NCBI RefSeq assembly: GCF_947077775.1
Contig: NZ_CAMTTE010000001.1
Coordinates: forward strand, 2,136,501-2,200,500
Origin: Salinibacter pepae
GTDB taxonomy: Bacteria; Bacteroidota; Rhodothermia; Rhodothermales; Salinibacteraceae
Length of the DNA: 64,000 nucleotides
Direction of reading: 5' to 3'
The position numbers and the translations under genes are program-made. The notes under the pieces are model-generated. The model was given only the letters and a program-made list of their open reading frames with translations, searched no databases and was not told the origin of the DNA. Positions 44,053-53,054 of this stretch are shown here, one piece after another; the stretch's first letter is position 1, and each line of letters begins with the position of its first letter.

Positions 44053-45354
44053 ATGACCCACCCCGAGACGGGCGAGGCCCCGTCCATCCTGTTCATCAAC
44101 CAGCACTACTGGCCGGACTGTGCGGCGACGGCCCTGATGCTGACGGACCTGGCCGAGTATTTGGCCGAGCAGGGGGTCAATGTGCATGTCCTCTGCAGCC
44201 GGGGGCACTACCTCTCCGGCGCGATGGAGGTGCCGGCGGAGGAAACCCACAACGGCGTCCACATCCACCGTGTGCGGGCCACGGCCCTTGGGCGCGAGAC
44301 GACGCTCGGTCGGCTGACGGACTACGCCAGCTTCTTCGCCAATACTCTGCGCCGAGTGCTGACGGGCCCCGCCTACGACTACATCATCCCGCTCACCACG
44401 CCGCCCCTCCTGCCGCTCGTCGGGGCGATTGCACGGCGGGTGCGCGGACAGGCCTACGGCATCTGGTCGATGGACCTGCACCCGGACGCCGAGGTGGCCG
44501 CGGGCATGTTCGCGGAGGACGGCCTCCCGGCCCGCATGCTGCACGCCCTCAACAACGCCGGGTACCGGCACGCCGACTTCGTAGTGGACCTGGGGACCTA
44601 CATGAAGCGCCGGCTCCGAGACAAGGGCGTGGCGGGCGACCGGCTCCACACCATCCCGGTGTGGAACCGCAAAGACGACGTGACCCCGCTCCCCCACGCC
44701 GACAACCCCCTGCGCACTGAGTTGGGGCTGGACGACACGTTTGTGGTGATGTACTCCGGCAACGCTGGGGTGGCCCACCGCTTCGAGGAGGTGCTGGCGA
44801 CGATGAAGCGGCTCGACGGGCACCCGGACATCGAGTTCGTGTTCGTCGGGGAGGGGCCGAAGAAGGACCGCATCCAGGCGTTTGCCGACCGGCATGCCCT
44901 CTCGAATTTCCGCTACCTGCCCTACTTCCCCCGCGAAGACCTCGAGCACTCGCTCCCGATGGCGGACGTGCACCTGATGACGCTCCGGGAGGAGATGGCG
45001 GGCATCGCCGTGCCGGGGAAGCTCTACGGCATCATGGCCGCCGGGCGGCCCGCCCTGATGGTGGGGCCGGAGGCCTCCGAGCCGGGCGAGACGATTCAGA
45101 TTTCAGGCGCCGGCCGTGTCGTGGATCCGTCGCAGACCGACACCCCCGCGCAGGCGCTCCATGACACCCTGCTGTCGCTGTACCGGGACGACGCACTGCG
45201 CACCGAGCTGGGCCGAAATGGCCGCGAGGCGTTTCTGGAGCACTTTGAACGGGAGGTGTGCTGCCGAAAGTGGGCGTCTCTTTTCGATCGTCGTCTGAAC
45301 GGGGGTTCGGAGGTGGGCGCCTCCCCTCAGAAAGAAGCCGTGGTTGGATCGTGA
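44053..45354 (+). CDS. GT4-family glycosyltransferase (WcaI-like)
   Basis: 433-residue retaining glycosyltransferase. The N-terminal ILFINQHYWPDCAATALMLTDLAEYLAEQG and 'GRLTDYASFFANTL' follow the WcaI (colanic acid) subfamily, as does 'GIWSMDLHPDAEVAAGMF'. The nucleotide-sugar site is EFVFVGEGPKKDRIQAFA, with PGKLYGIMAAGRP as the GT4 nucleotide-binding/Ex7E region. Likely transfers one sugar to the lipid-linked repeat unit; donor unknown, GDP-fucose being available in the locus. Confidence 0.9.
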   Translation: MTHPETGEAPSILFINQHYWPDCAATALMLTDLAEYLAEQGVNVHVLCSRGHYLSGAMEVPAEETHNGVHIHRVRATALGRETTLGRLTDYASFFANTLRRVLTGPAYDYIIPLTTPPLLPLVGAIARRVRGQAYGIWSMDLHPDAEVAAGMFAEDGLPARMLHALNNAGYRHADFVVDLGTYMKRRLRDKGVAGDRLHTIPVWNRKDDVTPLPHADNPLRTELGLDDTFVVMYSGNAGVAHRFEEVLATMKRLDGHPDIEFVFVGEGPKKDRIQAFADRHALSNFRYLPYFPREDLEHSLPMADVHLMTLREEMAGIAVPGKLYGIMAAGRPALMVGPEASEPGETIQISGAGRVVDPSQTDTPAQALHDTLLSLYRDDALRTELGRNGREAFLEHFEREVCCRKWASLFDRRLNGGSEVGASPQKEAVVGS

Positions 45355-45638
45355 GAACGGGGGTGGACCGCGGACGGCAGACGGCGGACCGCCGTCTTCG
45401 CTCGTTCAGAACCGGACGCCACCGTTCGAAAATTCCCGATCGAATCCGGCGATGACGCCGCTTCAGATCACTCCCTCTTGAACCAGGCAGCCAACCCACC
45501 GCTGCCCGCCGACTGCCGTCTTAACGACCGCCTACCATCGTCCGAATACGGTCCCCACAAGGTATTCGTGCGGCAACGTCATGGACGCAGGCCCGTACGC
45601 AACGAGAGCGCTCTGTTGCACAAGATGAGAGGAGTCCG

Positions 45639-45875
45639 ATGGCTGAAATTGCAGATCGTATTGAGGTGCAGCCGGAGGTGCACCACGGAAAGCCGGTGAT
45701 TGCCGGGACCCGCGTCCCCGTGCACATGGTCCTCGGTCTCCTTGGAAAGGGCGTAGCGATTGAGGACATTCTGACTGACTACTACGACCATCTCACGCGG
45801 GAGGACGTATTGGCATGCATCCGGTATGCAAGCTCGGTGATTGAGGACGAAGAAGTATATGCCAGGAGGGCGTAG
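45639..45875 (+). CDS. DUF433 antitoxin
   Basis: 78 residues: MAEIADRIEVQPEVHHGKPV then 'IAGTRVPVHMVLGLLGKGVAIEDILTDYYDHLTREDVLACIRYASSV'. The P-x-[IV]-x-G-T-R-[IV]-x-V pattern is that of DUF433, a small helix-turn-helix antitoxin. Its stop codon is followed at once by the start of the DUF5615 toxin gene (45876), so they are translated together. Family members bind DNA and the toxin partner. Confidence 0.93.
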   Translation: MAEIADRIEVQPEVHHGKPVIAGTRVPVHMVLGLLGKGVAIEDILTDYYDHLTREDVLACIRYASSVIEDEEVYARRA

Positions 45876-46262
45876 ATGGAAAGTGATCGAACCGTGCCCG
45901 AGGGGCCGTTCCTTGCGGACGAGTGCACCTTTACGCAAACGGTCCGGCGAATGGAGGAGGCCGGGTGCAACGTGACGCGGATCCAAGACCTTGGGCTGTC
46001 CGGCGCGTCGGATGCCAAGGTCCTTCAGAAAGCGAAAGCGCTCGGGGCCGTTTTGGTGACGACGGACAGAGGGTTTGGCGACATTCGGACGTACCCGCCC
46101 TCCTCCCACCATGGGATCATTCTCCTCAAAGTGATCCCCGATCCAGAGCAGGTGCGAGCCGTCCATCGCACACTGGAGACACTTTTGACCTCGGAAACCA
46201 GCTTTGAAGGCTCGCTCTTCGTCGTCGATGCACAGAAGTACCGCAAGCGGACGACGCCGTAG
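45876..46262 (+). CDS. DUF5615 PIN-like toxin
   Basis: 128 residues, a reduced PIN-like nuclease domain. Conserved acidic residues are in FLADECTFTQTVRRM (DE) and LVTTDRGFGDIRTY (TTDRGF, Asp and Asp), with 'HHGIILLKVIPDPEQVRAVHRTLETLL' as the last strand-helix. Usual DUF433-DUF5615 gene order with zero spacing. Specificity unknown. Confidence 0.92.
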   Translation: MESDRTVPEGPFLADECTFTQTVRRMEEAGCNVTRIQDLGLSGASDAKVLQKAKALGAVLVTTDRGFGDIRTYPPSSHHGIILLKVIPDPEQVRAVHRTLETLLTSETSFEGSLFVVDAQKYRKRTTP

Positions 46263-46602
46263 CCTCGTCCGCGGAGCTCACGAGACTCTCAGCAATCACC
46301 GCTGACCGCCGTCCCGCTTCCGCTCCATCAAACCAACGCAGAGCCCCGCGCCGCCCCGTGATCGGCCGTCCGATGCCCGCTTGTCAGCGCCCCGACAGGT
46401 TCCGATCGAGTTTGCAGACAATCTCCGATCCGGCGAACAACTCACGAGTCTGGCGACAACCAGACCGCTGTCCGCTGCGCTGGGAGTGCCAACGACCGAG
46501 TGCTCTTGGGGTGACCGCTGACGGCCGTCAAACTCCCGCGGTCGGCTGTCCGCCGTCCATAATGCATCTCGAAGGAGTCTGTAAAATCGGGCGGACGATC
46601 AG

Positions 46603-47048
46603 ATGGTCTACAAATTCGAAGATTTAGAAGTGTGGACCCGCGCCCTGGACTACAGTGACCAGGTGCACGACATCGCCGAACAGCGTCCGAAGCATGAGCG
46701 CTACAACCTCGCCGACCAGATGACCCGCGCCGCCAACAGTATCGCACTAAACGTGGCAGTCTAAAACTACTTCCTCGCTTCGCTCAGGGCGCGGAGGGCT
46801 CAACGGAGCTTAGTGACGCTGAGCAGGACCGCTTCCTTCGAATCGCCGTCCGTTCTCTGCTTGAGACGGTCGCCTGTCTTCATCTCGTGAAGCGGCGAGA
46901 ATATCTCGACAACGTGGACCTGCTCCGCAACGCCTATGAGGAAAGCGAGTCTCTCTTCGCCAAACTGCAGGCGTTTCGCGCCTCCCTGGACACCGACTCC
47001 TCCGTTCGAGAGCCGTCAGTCGAATATGACGACGAGGCTCCATTTTAG
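46603..47048 (+). pseudogene. Four-helix-bundle (S23-like) protein gene disrupted by a small insertion
   Basis: ATG 46603 reads MVYKFEDLEVWTRALDYSDQ to 'RAANSIALNVAV' and a stop at 46764. Removing about 30 bases after 46760 (tctaaaactacttcctcgcttcgctcaggg) restores the family sequence: ...ALNVAEG then 'LSDAEQDRFLRIAVRSLLETVACLHLVKRREYLDN', ending at TAG 47046-47048. Such proteins, also encoded in 23S rRNA insertions, are frequent in capsule loci of this phylum, but their role is unknown. Confidence 0.85.
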
Positions 47049-47151
47049 CCTCCATCTGCTGAATCCGGCGACAAACGGACCGCGGTCGGCGGACGGCGGT
47101 CGGCCGTCCTCCTTTCTGAAATCTGTCTCCAGACATCGACGCTGCCGCTAA

Positions 47152-48954
47152 ATGAACACATTCAGCGACCTCCTCAAGTACCTGCGCATCTACCGCCGCT
47201 ACCTCGGTCGGCGGATGTACTTCATCTTTGTCCTGACGCTGGGATCGGCGTTGGCGTCGGCCTTCGGCATTACACTGCTCCTGCCCCTGCTTCGCGCTTC
47301 GCAGTCGGGCGGTGAGGGGATGGAAGACATGAGTACCGCCGAGCAGTACCTGCAGGCCATGCTGGAGGCGATGGGCATCGCCGACTCAATGGTCGGCATT
47401 CTGGCGTTTATCGCGGTCGTATTCGTCGCGAAAGGAGTCCTCCAGTTTGCAAAAGGGGGCTATCAGGGCTACCTACGGGCCCAGCTCCTGCGGGAACTCA
47501 AGACGCAGCTTTTCGACGCGTACAGCGGGATGGACTACCGCCATTACATCCGCAAGAACACGGGGCACTTCATCAATGTCATCAACGGGCAGGTCAATCG
47601 GTTCTTTGCGTCGTTCAAGAGCTTTGTCGACTTCCTGACGCAAGTCGTGACGACGGCGAGCTACTTTGGTTCTGCGTTTGTCGTCTCGTGGACATTCGCG
47701 AGTATGGCACTGGGGGTCGGGCTCGTGCTCCTTTTCTGCTTCAAGTACCTGAATGCGTACGTGCGGCGGCTCTCGCGCCGGCAGTCCGACGAGATGAGCG
47801 AGCTCAACAAGCTCCTCGTGCAGGCCCTGCAGGGCCTCAAGTACATCGTCTCCACGAACCAGATTGCCCATCTGCGCAGCGGGGTCGTCGACAGCGTAGA
47901 TCGGCTCACCGGGTACATCTTTCGGCAGAACGTGGCGCAGGCGTTCACACGGGCGGTCCGAGAACCGGCCTCGGTTCTCCTCATCGTGGGCCTCATCATT
48001 CTACAAGTGGCCGTCTTTAACGACCCGATCGCGCCCATCTTCGTGGCGCTCCTGCTCTTTCACCGCGGCATGCAGGCAATGATGTCGGTGCAAGGGGCGT
48101 GGCAAAGCACCATGAACAAGATTGGAGCCGTGGAGATGGTGGACGGCGAGTTCGATACGGTCCTGTCGCACCAGGAAGACCGGGACGGCCGCGTCCTCCG
48201 CGCCCTGTCGGAGGGCATCGACTTCGAAGGCGTGCACTTTGCCTACAACGAAGACGACGGCGACGTGCTACACGACGTGAACGTTACCGTGCCCGCGAAT
48301 GAGACGGTGGCGCTCGTCGGAGAGTCCGGGGCGGGGAAGTCGACGCTCGTCGACATGATGACGCTGATGCTCTCGCCCCAGGCCGGCACGATTCGCGTCG
48401 ACGGCATCCCCGACGACGAGGTGGACCTCGCCGCGTGGCGCGACCAGATTGGCTACGTCTCCCAAGAGACGGTCGTATTCGACGACACGGTGGCCAACAA
48501 CATCAGCCTCTGGCAGGGGGACATTGAGGAAGACCCGGCCCTGCGGGAACGCGTCATCCACGCCGCCGAACGGGCCCACGCGCATCACTTCATTCAGGAC
48601 TTGCCGAACGGATACCAGACGCAGGTCGGGGACCGCGGTGTACGCCTCTCCGGCGGGCAGCAGCAGCGCCTCTTCGTGGCGCGGGAGCTCTTCAAGGAGC
48701 CGAACCTGCTGCTGCTCGACGAGGCGACGAGTGACCTGGACACGGCCTCGGAGCAGCACATCCAGAACAGCGTCGACGCCCTGCAGGGGGAGGTGACGGT
48801 CGTGATCATCGCGCACCGGCTCTCGACGGTGAAAAACGCGGACCGCGTCTATGTGCTCGACGACGGACGGGTCATTGAGTCCGGCACCTACCACGAGCTG
48901 CGGCACCGGGAGGAGGGGGCCTTCCGCGAGATGGTGGAGATGCAGAGCTTGTAG
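47152..48954 (+). CDS. MsbA-like ABC exporter (fused permease and ATPase)
   Basis: 600 residues, half-transporter working as a homodimer. About six membrane helices in the first ~330 residues, starting MYFIFVLTLGSALASAFG. The ATPase has Walker A VGESGAGKSTLVDM, Q-loop DQIGYVSQETVVF, signature LSGGQQQRLFVARE, Walker B NLLLLDEATSDLD and H-loop IIAHRLSTVKNAD. It could flip lipid-linked oligosaccharide, in place of or beside a Wzx flippase; no Wzx is visible in the window. Substrate is inferred from the surrounding glycan genes. Confidence 0.95.
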   Translation: MNTFSDLLKYLRIYRRYLGRRMYFIFVLTLGSALASAFGITLLLPLLRASQSGGEGMEDMSTAEQYLQAMLEAMGIADSMVGILAFIAVVFVAKGVLQFAKGGYQGYLRAQLLRELKTQLFDAYSGMDYRHYIRKNTGHFINVINGQVNRFFASFKSFVDFLTQVVTTASYFGSAFVVSWTFASMALGVGLVLLFCFKYLNAYVRRLSRRQSDEMSELNKLLVQALQGLKYIVSTNQIAHLRSGVVDSVDRLTGYIFRQNVAQAFTRAVREPASVLLIVGLIILQVAVFNDPIAPIFVALLLFHRGMQAMMSVQGAWQSTMNKIGAVEMVDGEFDTVLSHQEDRDGRVLRALSEGIDFEGVHFAYNEDDGDVLHDVNVTVPANETVALVGESGAGKSTLVDMMTLMLSPQAGTIRVDGIPDDEVDLAAWRDQIGYVSQETVVFDDTVANNISLWQGDIEEDPALRERVIHAAERAHAHHFIQDLPNGYQTQVGDRGVRLSGGQQQRLFVARELFKEPNLLLLDEATSDLDTASEQHIQNSVDALQGEVTVVIIAHRLSTVKNADRVYVLDDGRVIESGTYHELRHREEGAFREMVEMQSL

Positions 48955-49470
48955 CAGTACATGTCTAAGGCTCCACGTTGAATGAGAATAGGGCTAAGAC
49001 AATCGACGGTCGTACACATCTTGATTACTCACAGTTTTTCGGCACATCATGAGAAGGCATTGTTCTCGCTGGTGGACAGGGGACGTGCCTGCACCCCACC
49101 ACAGAAGCCTTGTCGAAGCAGCTGATGCCAGACCGCAGCAAACCAATAATCTAATACCAGTTCTTGTTATTAAAAATGTACTGCAAGTAGAGTCAAAAAA
49201 GTTAATGAAACGCTAATAAATTAGCAGGTAAAACTGTTTATTGTCCAAATAAAAAATCCAATCTACTTTTGGGTCAATATCGAAGTTGTTCATTATAATT
49301 GTAGAAGTATAACTTAAGAGTTAAAATTGTAAGCCAAAAACACAAAAAATTAAATATAAATACGTTTGGAAAAGTGTTTTGTTCCAAGCACGTATACGTA
49401 CGGACGATTAAAAACATGCCACACTTGTCAACTCAATGTTTCTATTAGAAAAATTCGATACTACGAAAGT
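48955..49470. other. AT-rich spacer before the sulfotransferase
   Basis: No gene seen. From about 49140 the DNA becomes distinctly AT-rich (runs of a and t, 49150-49440), unlike the GC-rich neighbours, marking the left edge of an apparently acquired gene block. Confidence 0.6.
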
Positions 49471-50248
49471 ATGCGTATCTTTCGGTACCTAAAACGGTAC
49501 ATCAAACCACGTTTACCAGGACGACTCTTATTTACACACGTTCCCAAGACTGGAGGAACGTCTGTCGATCTTTCGATCCGGAGCGCGTATCGTATTCCCA
49601 AGCCGGAACCCGATTACGAGGCCGTACGAGCGGCATGTATTGATTTGATGTCAGACGGAAGTTTAGAAGCGACGGGTGAGTCGGCAAAGGTTCTCTGTCA
49701 CTACGCCCTTCAGAAAGAATGGTCTTACATAGCCGGGCACTTTCCAACCCGTTCCGAAACTTTGGCGCTTGCAAAAAAAGGGATACACGCTCGCGACGAT
49801 CGTTCGCGACCCGGTAGAGCGTTTCATTAGCAACTATATCTACCACTACATCCGACTGTGGGAGCTTGGATTAGAAGAACCGCCCCCCGTTGAAGACGTG
49901 ACCGATCAATTCCGGAGGCGCTTCTACGACGACATTCAGAACGACGTGCGTTTTCAGGGGTCTGCGTATCAGAGGTTCTTTGGTGGCGCCTCCGCGAAGG
50001 ACGTAATCAAACGAATGAGTCGCTACGACATTGTCGGCGTAACGCACAGTCTAACCGATATGGAAGAGGATTTTCGGGCTCACGGGTTCAAAGTTCGTAT
50101 TGGTCATGCGAACAAAACCAGCAAGCTTGACACATTTTCCAGTCGGAGGCAGGCCCTAAACAATCTATTTGAAGACCCCAAGTTACTGTCGAAAATACGA
50201 GAACGTACACAGTTGGATAAACGCGTCTTCAATCATTTTGATAACTGA
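49471..50248 (+). pseudogene. Sulfotransferase gene with frameshift in an A7 run
   Basis: From ATG 49471: MRIFRYLKRYIKPRLPGRLL, then the 5'-phosphosulfate loop FTHVPKTGGTSVDLSIRSAY. At the aaaaaaa run (about 49771-49777) the frame switches; the other frame continues YTLATIVRDPVERFISNYIY, the 3'-phosphate-binding motif, and a complete C-terminal half to the stop at 50248. Homopolymer slippage, either in the genome or as transcriptional slippage, is the natural explanation; a sequencing error is possible. If restored, it would transfer sulfate from PAPS to a sugar hydroxyl. Confidence 0.85.
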
Positions 50249-50332
50249 TAATATTCCTCAAAGTACAGCGCAATAGTTGTTCCGATTACGACGAATAAAA
50301 ACTGACACTGTTAAATACTGGTGCCTCTTTAG

Positions 50333-51259
50333 ATGTCCCCTCCTCTAATCTCTATTGTAACACCAAGTTATAACCAGGCTGAATACCTTGAGGAAACAAT
50401 TCGATCGGTGCAGGAACAGGATTATCCACACGTCGAGCACATCGTTATTGATGGCGACAGTGACGATGACAGCGCCGATATCCTGCGTGCCTACGACGAC
50501 AATCTCGCGTATTGGGTGAGCGAGCCAGACCGGGGACAAAGCCATGCCATCAACAAGGGACTTGAGCAGGCCACAGGGGATATCCTTGCTTACCTGAACA
50601 GTGATGACTTCTATCTTCCGGGCACTTTTGAAGCCGTCGCCGAGCTGTACCGTGAGTCCCCAGAGGCAGGGCTGCTACACGGGCGTTGCCGATACGTTAA
50701 TGAGCAGGGAGAAAAAGTTGGCTCGCAGTACGGTCAGTTCGAGAGCGTTGCCGATCTGCTTGATCTGTGGGAAGTGTGGTGGAGCGAGCAACAAGTGGTT
50801 CAGCCCGAGGTGTTCTGGACGCGGGATGTCTATGAGAGGGTTGGGGGCTTCCGAGAGGATCTGAACTACGTTATGGATTACGACTACTGGCTGCGTACGC
50901 TGCTGGAAGGATTTGACTTAGTGCGCGTCGATCGAGAGTTTACCGCCTTTCGATTTCAGCCCAACCAGAAGTCTGAAGAGAGCGAGGCGGTTGCAAGTGA
51001 GCTTCTCAACTGTGTCAGACCATACCTCTGGGGAAAAGCCTCTTTGCCTCTGCCAACGCGAATATATTTACAGGGACAGTGGTTGCATCACGCATGCTTC
51101 CTGCCGGCAGTGGAGCGCTCCTTGGAAAAAGGACAGTCAAAGCATCAGCGATGGAAGATGCTTCTGCGTCTGACTGCCCAGCATCCCCAAATCGTCTTTT
51201 CCCGGGGGGTTCGCCATAGACTGTACAGCATTCTGACCTCCATCACATCTAAATCCTGA
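50333..51259 (+). CDS. GT2-family glycosyltransferase
   Basis: 308 residues, inverting GT-A enzyme. 'PLISIVTPSYNQAEYLEETI' start, donor-binding DGDSDD and the metal-binding DxD-like LNSDDFYLPGTF, and acceptor-side acidic DYDYWLR. Subfamily resembles WcaA-like transferases in polysaccharide loci. Acts on the cytoplasmic side of the membrane on the growing repeat unit; sugar unknown. Confidence 0.93.
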   Translation: MSPPLISIVTPSYNQAEYLEETIRSVQEQDYPHVEHIVIDGDSDDDSADILRAYDDNLAYWVSEPDRGQSHAINKGLEQATGDILAYLNSDDFYLPGTFEAVAELYRESPEAGLLHGRCRYVNEQGEKVGSQYGQFESVADLLDLWEVWWSEQQVVQPEVFWTRDVYERVGGFREDLNYVMDYDYWLRTLLEGFDLVRVDREFTAFRFQPNQKSEESEAVASELLNCVRPYLWGKASLPLPTRIYLQGQWLHHACFLPAVERSLEKGQSKHQRWKMLLRLTAQHPQIVFSRGVRHRLYSILTSITSKS

Positions 51260-51289
51260 TGTTGGCAAGGTAATAATCCGACCTTTTCA

Positions 51290-52078
51290 ATGACGACGAT
51301 TTTCTTGCATATCCATAAGACGGGCGGGACCTCTCTGAGTCATGCGTTGCGGTGGGGGACACAGTTTGCAAGACGCCATTGGACGGAGCCCGGTGATTCC
51401 TGGGCAAAATCGTACCAAGACCTCTCAGAGAAAGAGCGCGAACAAGTTGACTTGCTGCAGGGGCATTTTCTCTACGGAATACATGAGCATTGTCCAGGTC
51501 CAGCTACGTATATCGCGATGGTGCGTCACCCAGTAGAGCGTATCATATCGTCTTATTACTATACAATCGACACATTTCCTGACACCTACATACAAGAGAT
51601 GACCTTGGAAGCTTTTGCCGCTGGCGAGAGCATCCATCGGGAGTGTAATGCTCAGGCTCGCCGTATCGCGGGCGTCAGCAAAGACGAGGCTGAATCAGTA
51701 AGCAGTGAGGGACTATTTGATCGAGCCATTCACAATATTGAGGATCATTTTGCCTGTGTCGGGTTGCTGAAGCGTTTCGACGAAAGCCTCATGCTCATGC
51801 GTCATCTTCTCGAATGGTCTTTTTATCCGCTATACCTGCGCGAAAAGGAGACGACCGATCGACCCCGCGGAAACGATATTCCATCATCGACGCGGGAAGC
51901 CATCCGCAGATCCAACGAGGTCGACATGCGCTTATATGATTTTGTTGTGAGTCGCTTCGATGAGCAGATAAAGTCTCAGCCTCGTATCGAGCGTGACGTG
52001 AGCCGATTCCGCAAACTCAATTGTCTCTATCAAAAGATCGCACCTTGGTTTGTGGAGCAGTATCGCCGCCTTCGTTGA
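51290..52078 (+). CDS. Sulfotransferase family protein
   Basis: 262 residues. PAPS 5'-phosphosulfate loop at the N-terminus (FLHIHKTGGTSLSHALRWGT) and 3'-phosphate motif MVRHPVERIISSYYY at residues ~76-90. The remainder is all-alpha/beta with 'CVGLLKRFDESLMLMRHLLEW'. Likely adds sulfate to the exopolysaccharide; with the frameshifted gene at 49471 it makes two sulfotransferases in the locus. Complete and intact. Confidence 0.9.
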   Translation: MTTIFLHIHKTGGTSLSHALRWGTQFARRHWTEPGDSWAKSYQDLSEKEREQVDLLQGHFLYGIHEHCPGPATYIAMVRHPVERIISSYYYTIDTFPDTYIQEMTLEAFAAGESIHRECNAQARRIAGVSKDEAESVSSEGLFDRAIHNIEDHFACVGLLKRFDESLMLMRHLLEWSFYPLYLREKETTDRPRGNDIPSSTREAIRRSNEVDMRLYDFVVSRFDEQIKSQPRIERDVSRFRKLNCLYQKIAPWFVEQYRRLR

Positions 52079-52101
52079 CGTAACCAAATGTTACCCTCTC
52101 G

Positions 52102-52992
52102 ATGGGAATTGGGGCGCTACTACTCAAACTCCGACAGACTTTCGAGCACGGCGTACGCGCAGCATACTATCGCGACATTGTGCGCCATCGGATCACCTCG
52201 ACTGAGCCGATTCGAGATCTTACAGACACTACCTGCGAGATCCACGTGCTCACGTCGTCCGACGACTGGCTCAACCTGCTCTGGGCGCTCAAGAGTTTCT
52301 ACTGGGCCTCGGGGCGCCAATACGCGCTCTGCATCCACGATGACGGCTCTCTGGAAGATGACCATAGAGCCACGCTGCAGGAGCATTTCCCGGACGCAAG
52401 TCTCATTGAGCGCGAAGCGGCCGACGCCCGAGTAATCCCTTCCCTTGACGAATACCCGAAGGCAAAAGCCTTTCGGCAAGAGAATCACTTGGCGCCGAAG
52501 CTATTCGACTTCCGTGCGTATCTGGAAAGTGACCGAATGCTCCTGCTCGACAGTGACGTACTGTTCTTCGACGAGCCGACCGAGCTGCTCCGGCGCATTG
52601 AGGATCCAACGTACCAGAAAAACAGCGTCAACCGGGATATGGATACGGCGTATACGGTGGACCCGGTGGACGTCCATGCACAGTTTGGATTTGAACCAGT
52701 GCCGCAGTTTAATTCCGGGCTCGGTCTCATCCACCGCGATTCGCTCCGGCTCGACTGGATCGAAGTGTTTCTTGAATTGCCGGACATCCGAAGCCACTTT
52801 TGGCGGATCGAGCAGACGCTTTTCGCGCTCTGTAGCTCGCGGTACGGTGTGGAGCTGCTGCCGGAGTCGTATGATGTTCACCTCGGAAAAGGCATTCGGG
52901 GTCCTGTACGGCACTACGTGGGGGCTGTGCGACATTTGATGTATGACGAAGGAATTCGTCGGCTAGTTGGTAGTAATATGCTGCAACGGTAA
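52102..52992 (+). CDS. Putative nucleotide-diphospho-sugar glycosyltransferase
   Basis: 296 residues, GT-A-like. A core of CEIHVLTSSDDWLNLLWALK, then the metal-binding motif RMLLLDSDVLFFDEPTELLR (DSD) and QFNSGLGLIHRDSLRLDWIE, as in GT8/GT-related 'nucleotide-diphospho-sugar transferases'. The C-terminus 'LGKGIRGPVRHYVGAVRHLM' carries a conserved His near the end. Starts ATG 52102, 23 bases after the sulfotransferase. Exact family (GT8 or GT77-like) uncertain. Confidence 0.82.
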   Translation: MGIGALLLKLRQTFEHGVRAAYYRDIVRHRITSTEPIRDLTDTTCEIHVLTSSDDWLNLLWALKSFYWASGRQYALCIHDDGSLEDDHRATLQEHFPDASLIEREAADARVIPSLDEYPKAKAFRQENHLAPKLFDFRAYLESDRMLLLDSDVLFFDEPTELLRRIEDPTYQKNSVNRDMDTAYTVDPVDVHAQFGFEPVPQFNSGLGLIHRDSLRLDWIEVFLELPDIRSHFWRIEQTLFALCSSRYGVELLPESYDVHLGKGIRGPVRHYVGAVRHLMYDEGIRRLVGSNMLQR

Positions 52993-53054
52993 AATGGCCT
53001 CTCGCACATCTTTTGTACATGATCTTTCGTCCATGATAGGCATCGAGAAGTAGC

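Larger units (their letters stand above)
45360..47110. repeat. Dispersed GC-rich gcgg(t/a)cggc motifs around small genes
   Basis: Intergenic DNA around 45365-45405, 45505-45525, 46300-46320, 46462-46560 and 47078-47108 repeatedly uses ggacggcggtcggc, gaccgctgaccgccgtc and ctgtccgccgtcc-like segments on both strands. The copies are imperfect and the spacing irregular. They cluster beside the toxin-antitoxin pair and the helix-bundle pseudogene, not inside the large glycan genes. Confidence 0.6.

Noticed and set aside
43734-44720. Long plus-strand frame overlapping the WcaI-like gene
   Set aside because: Pro/Arg/Gly-rich shadow frame of the real glycosyltransferase gene.
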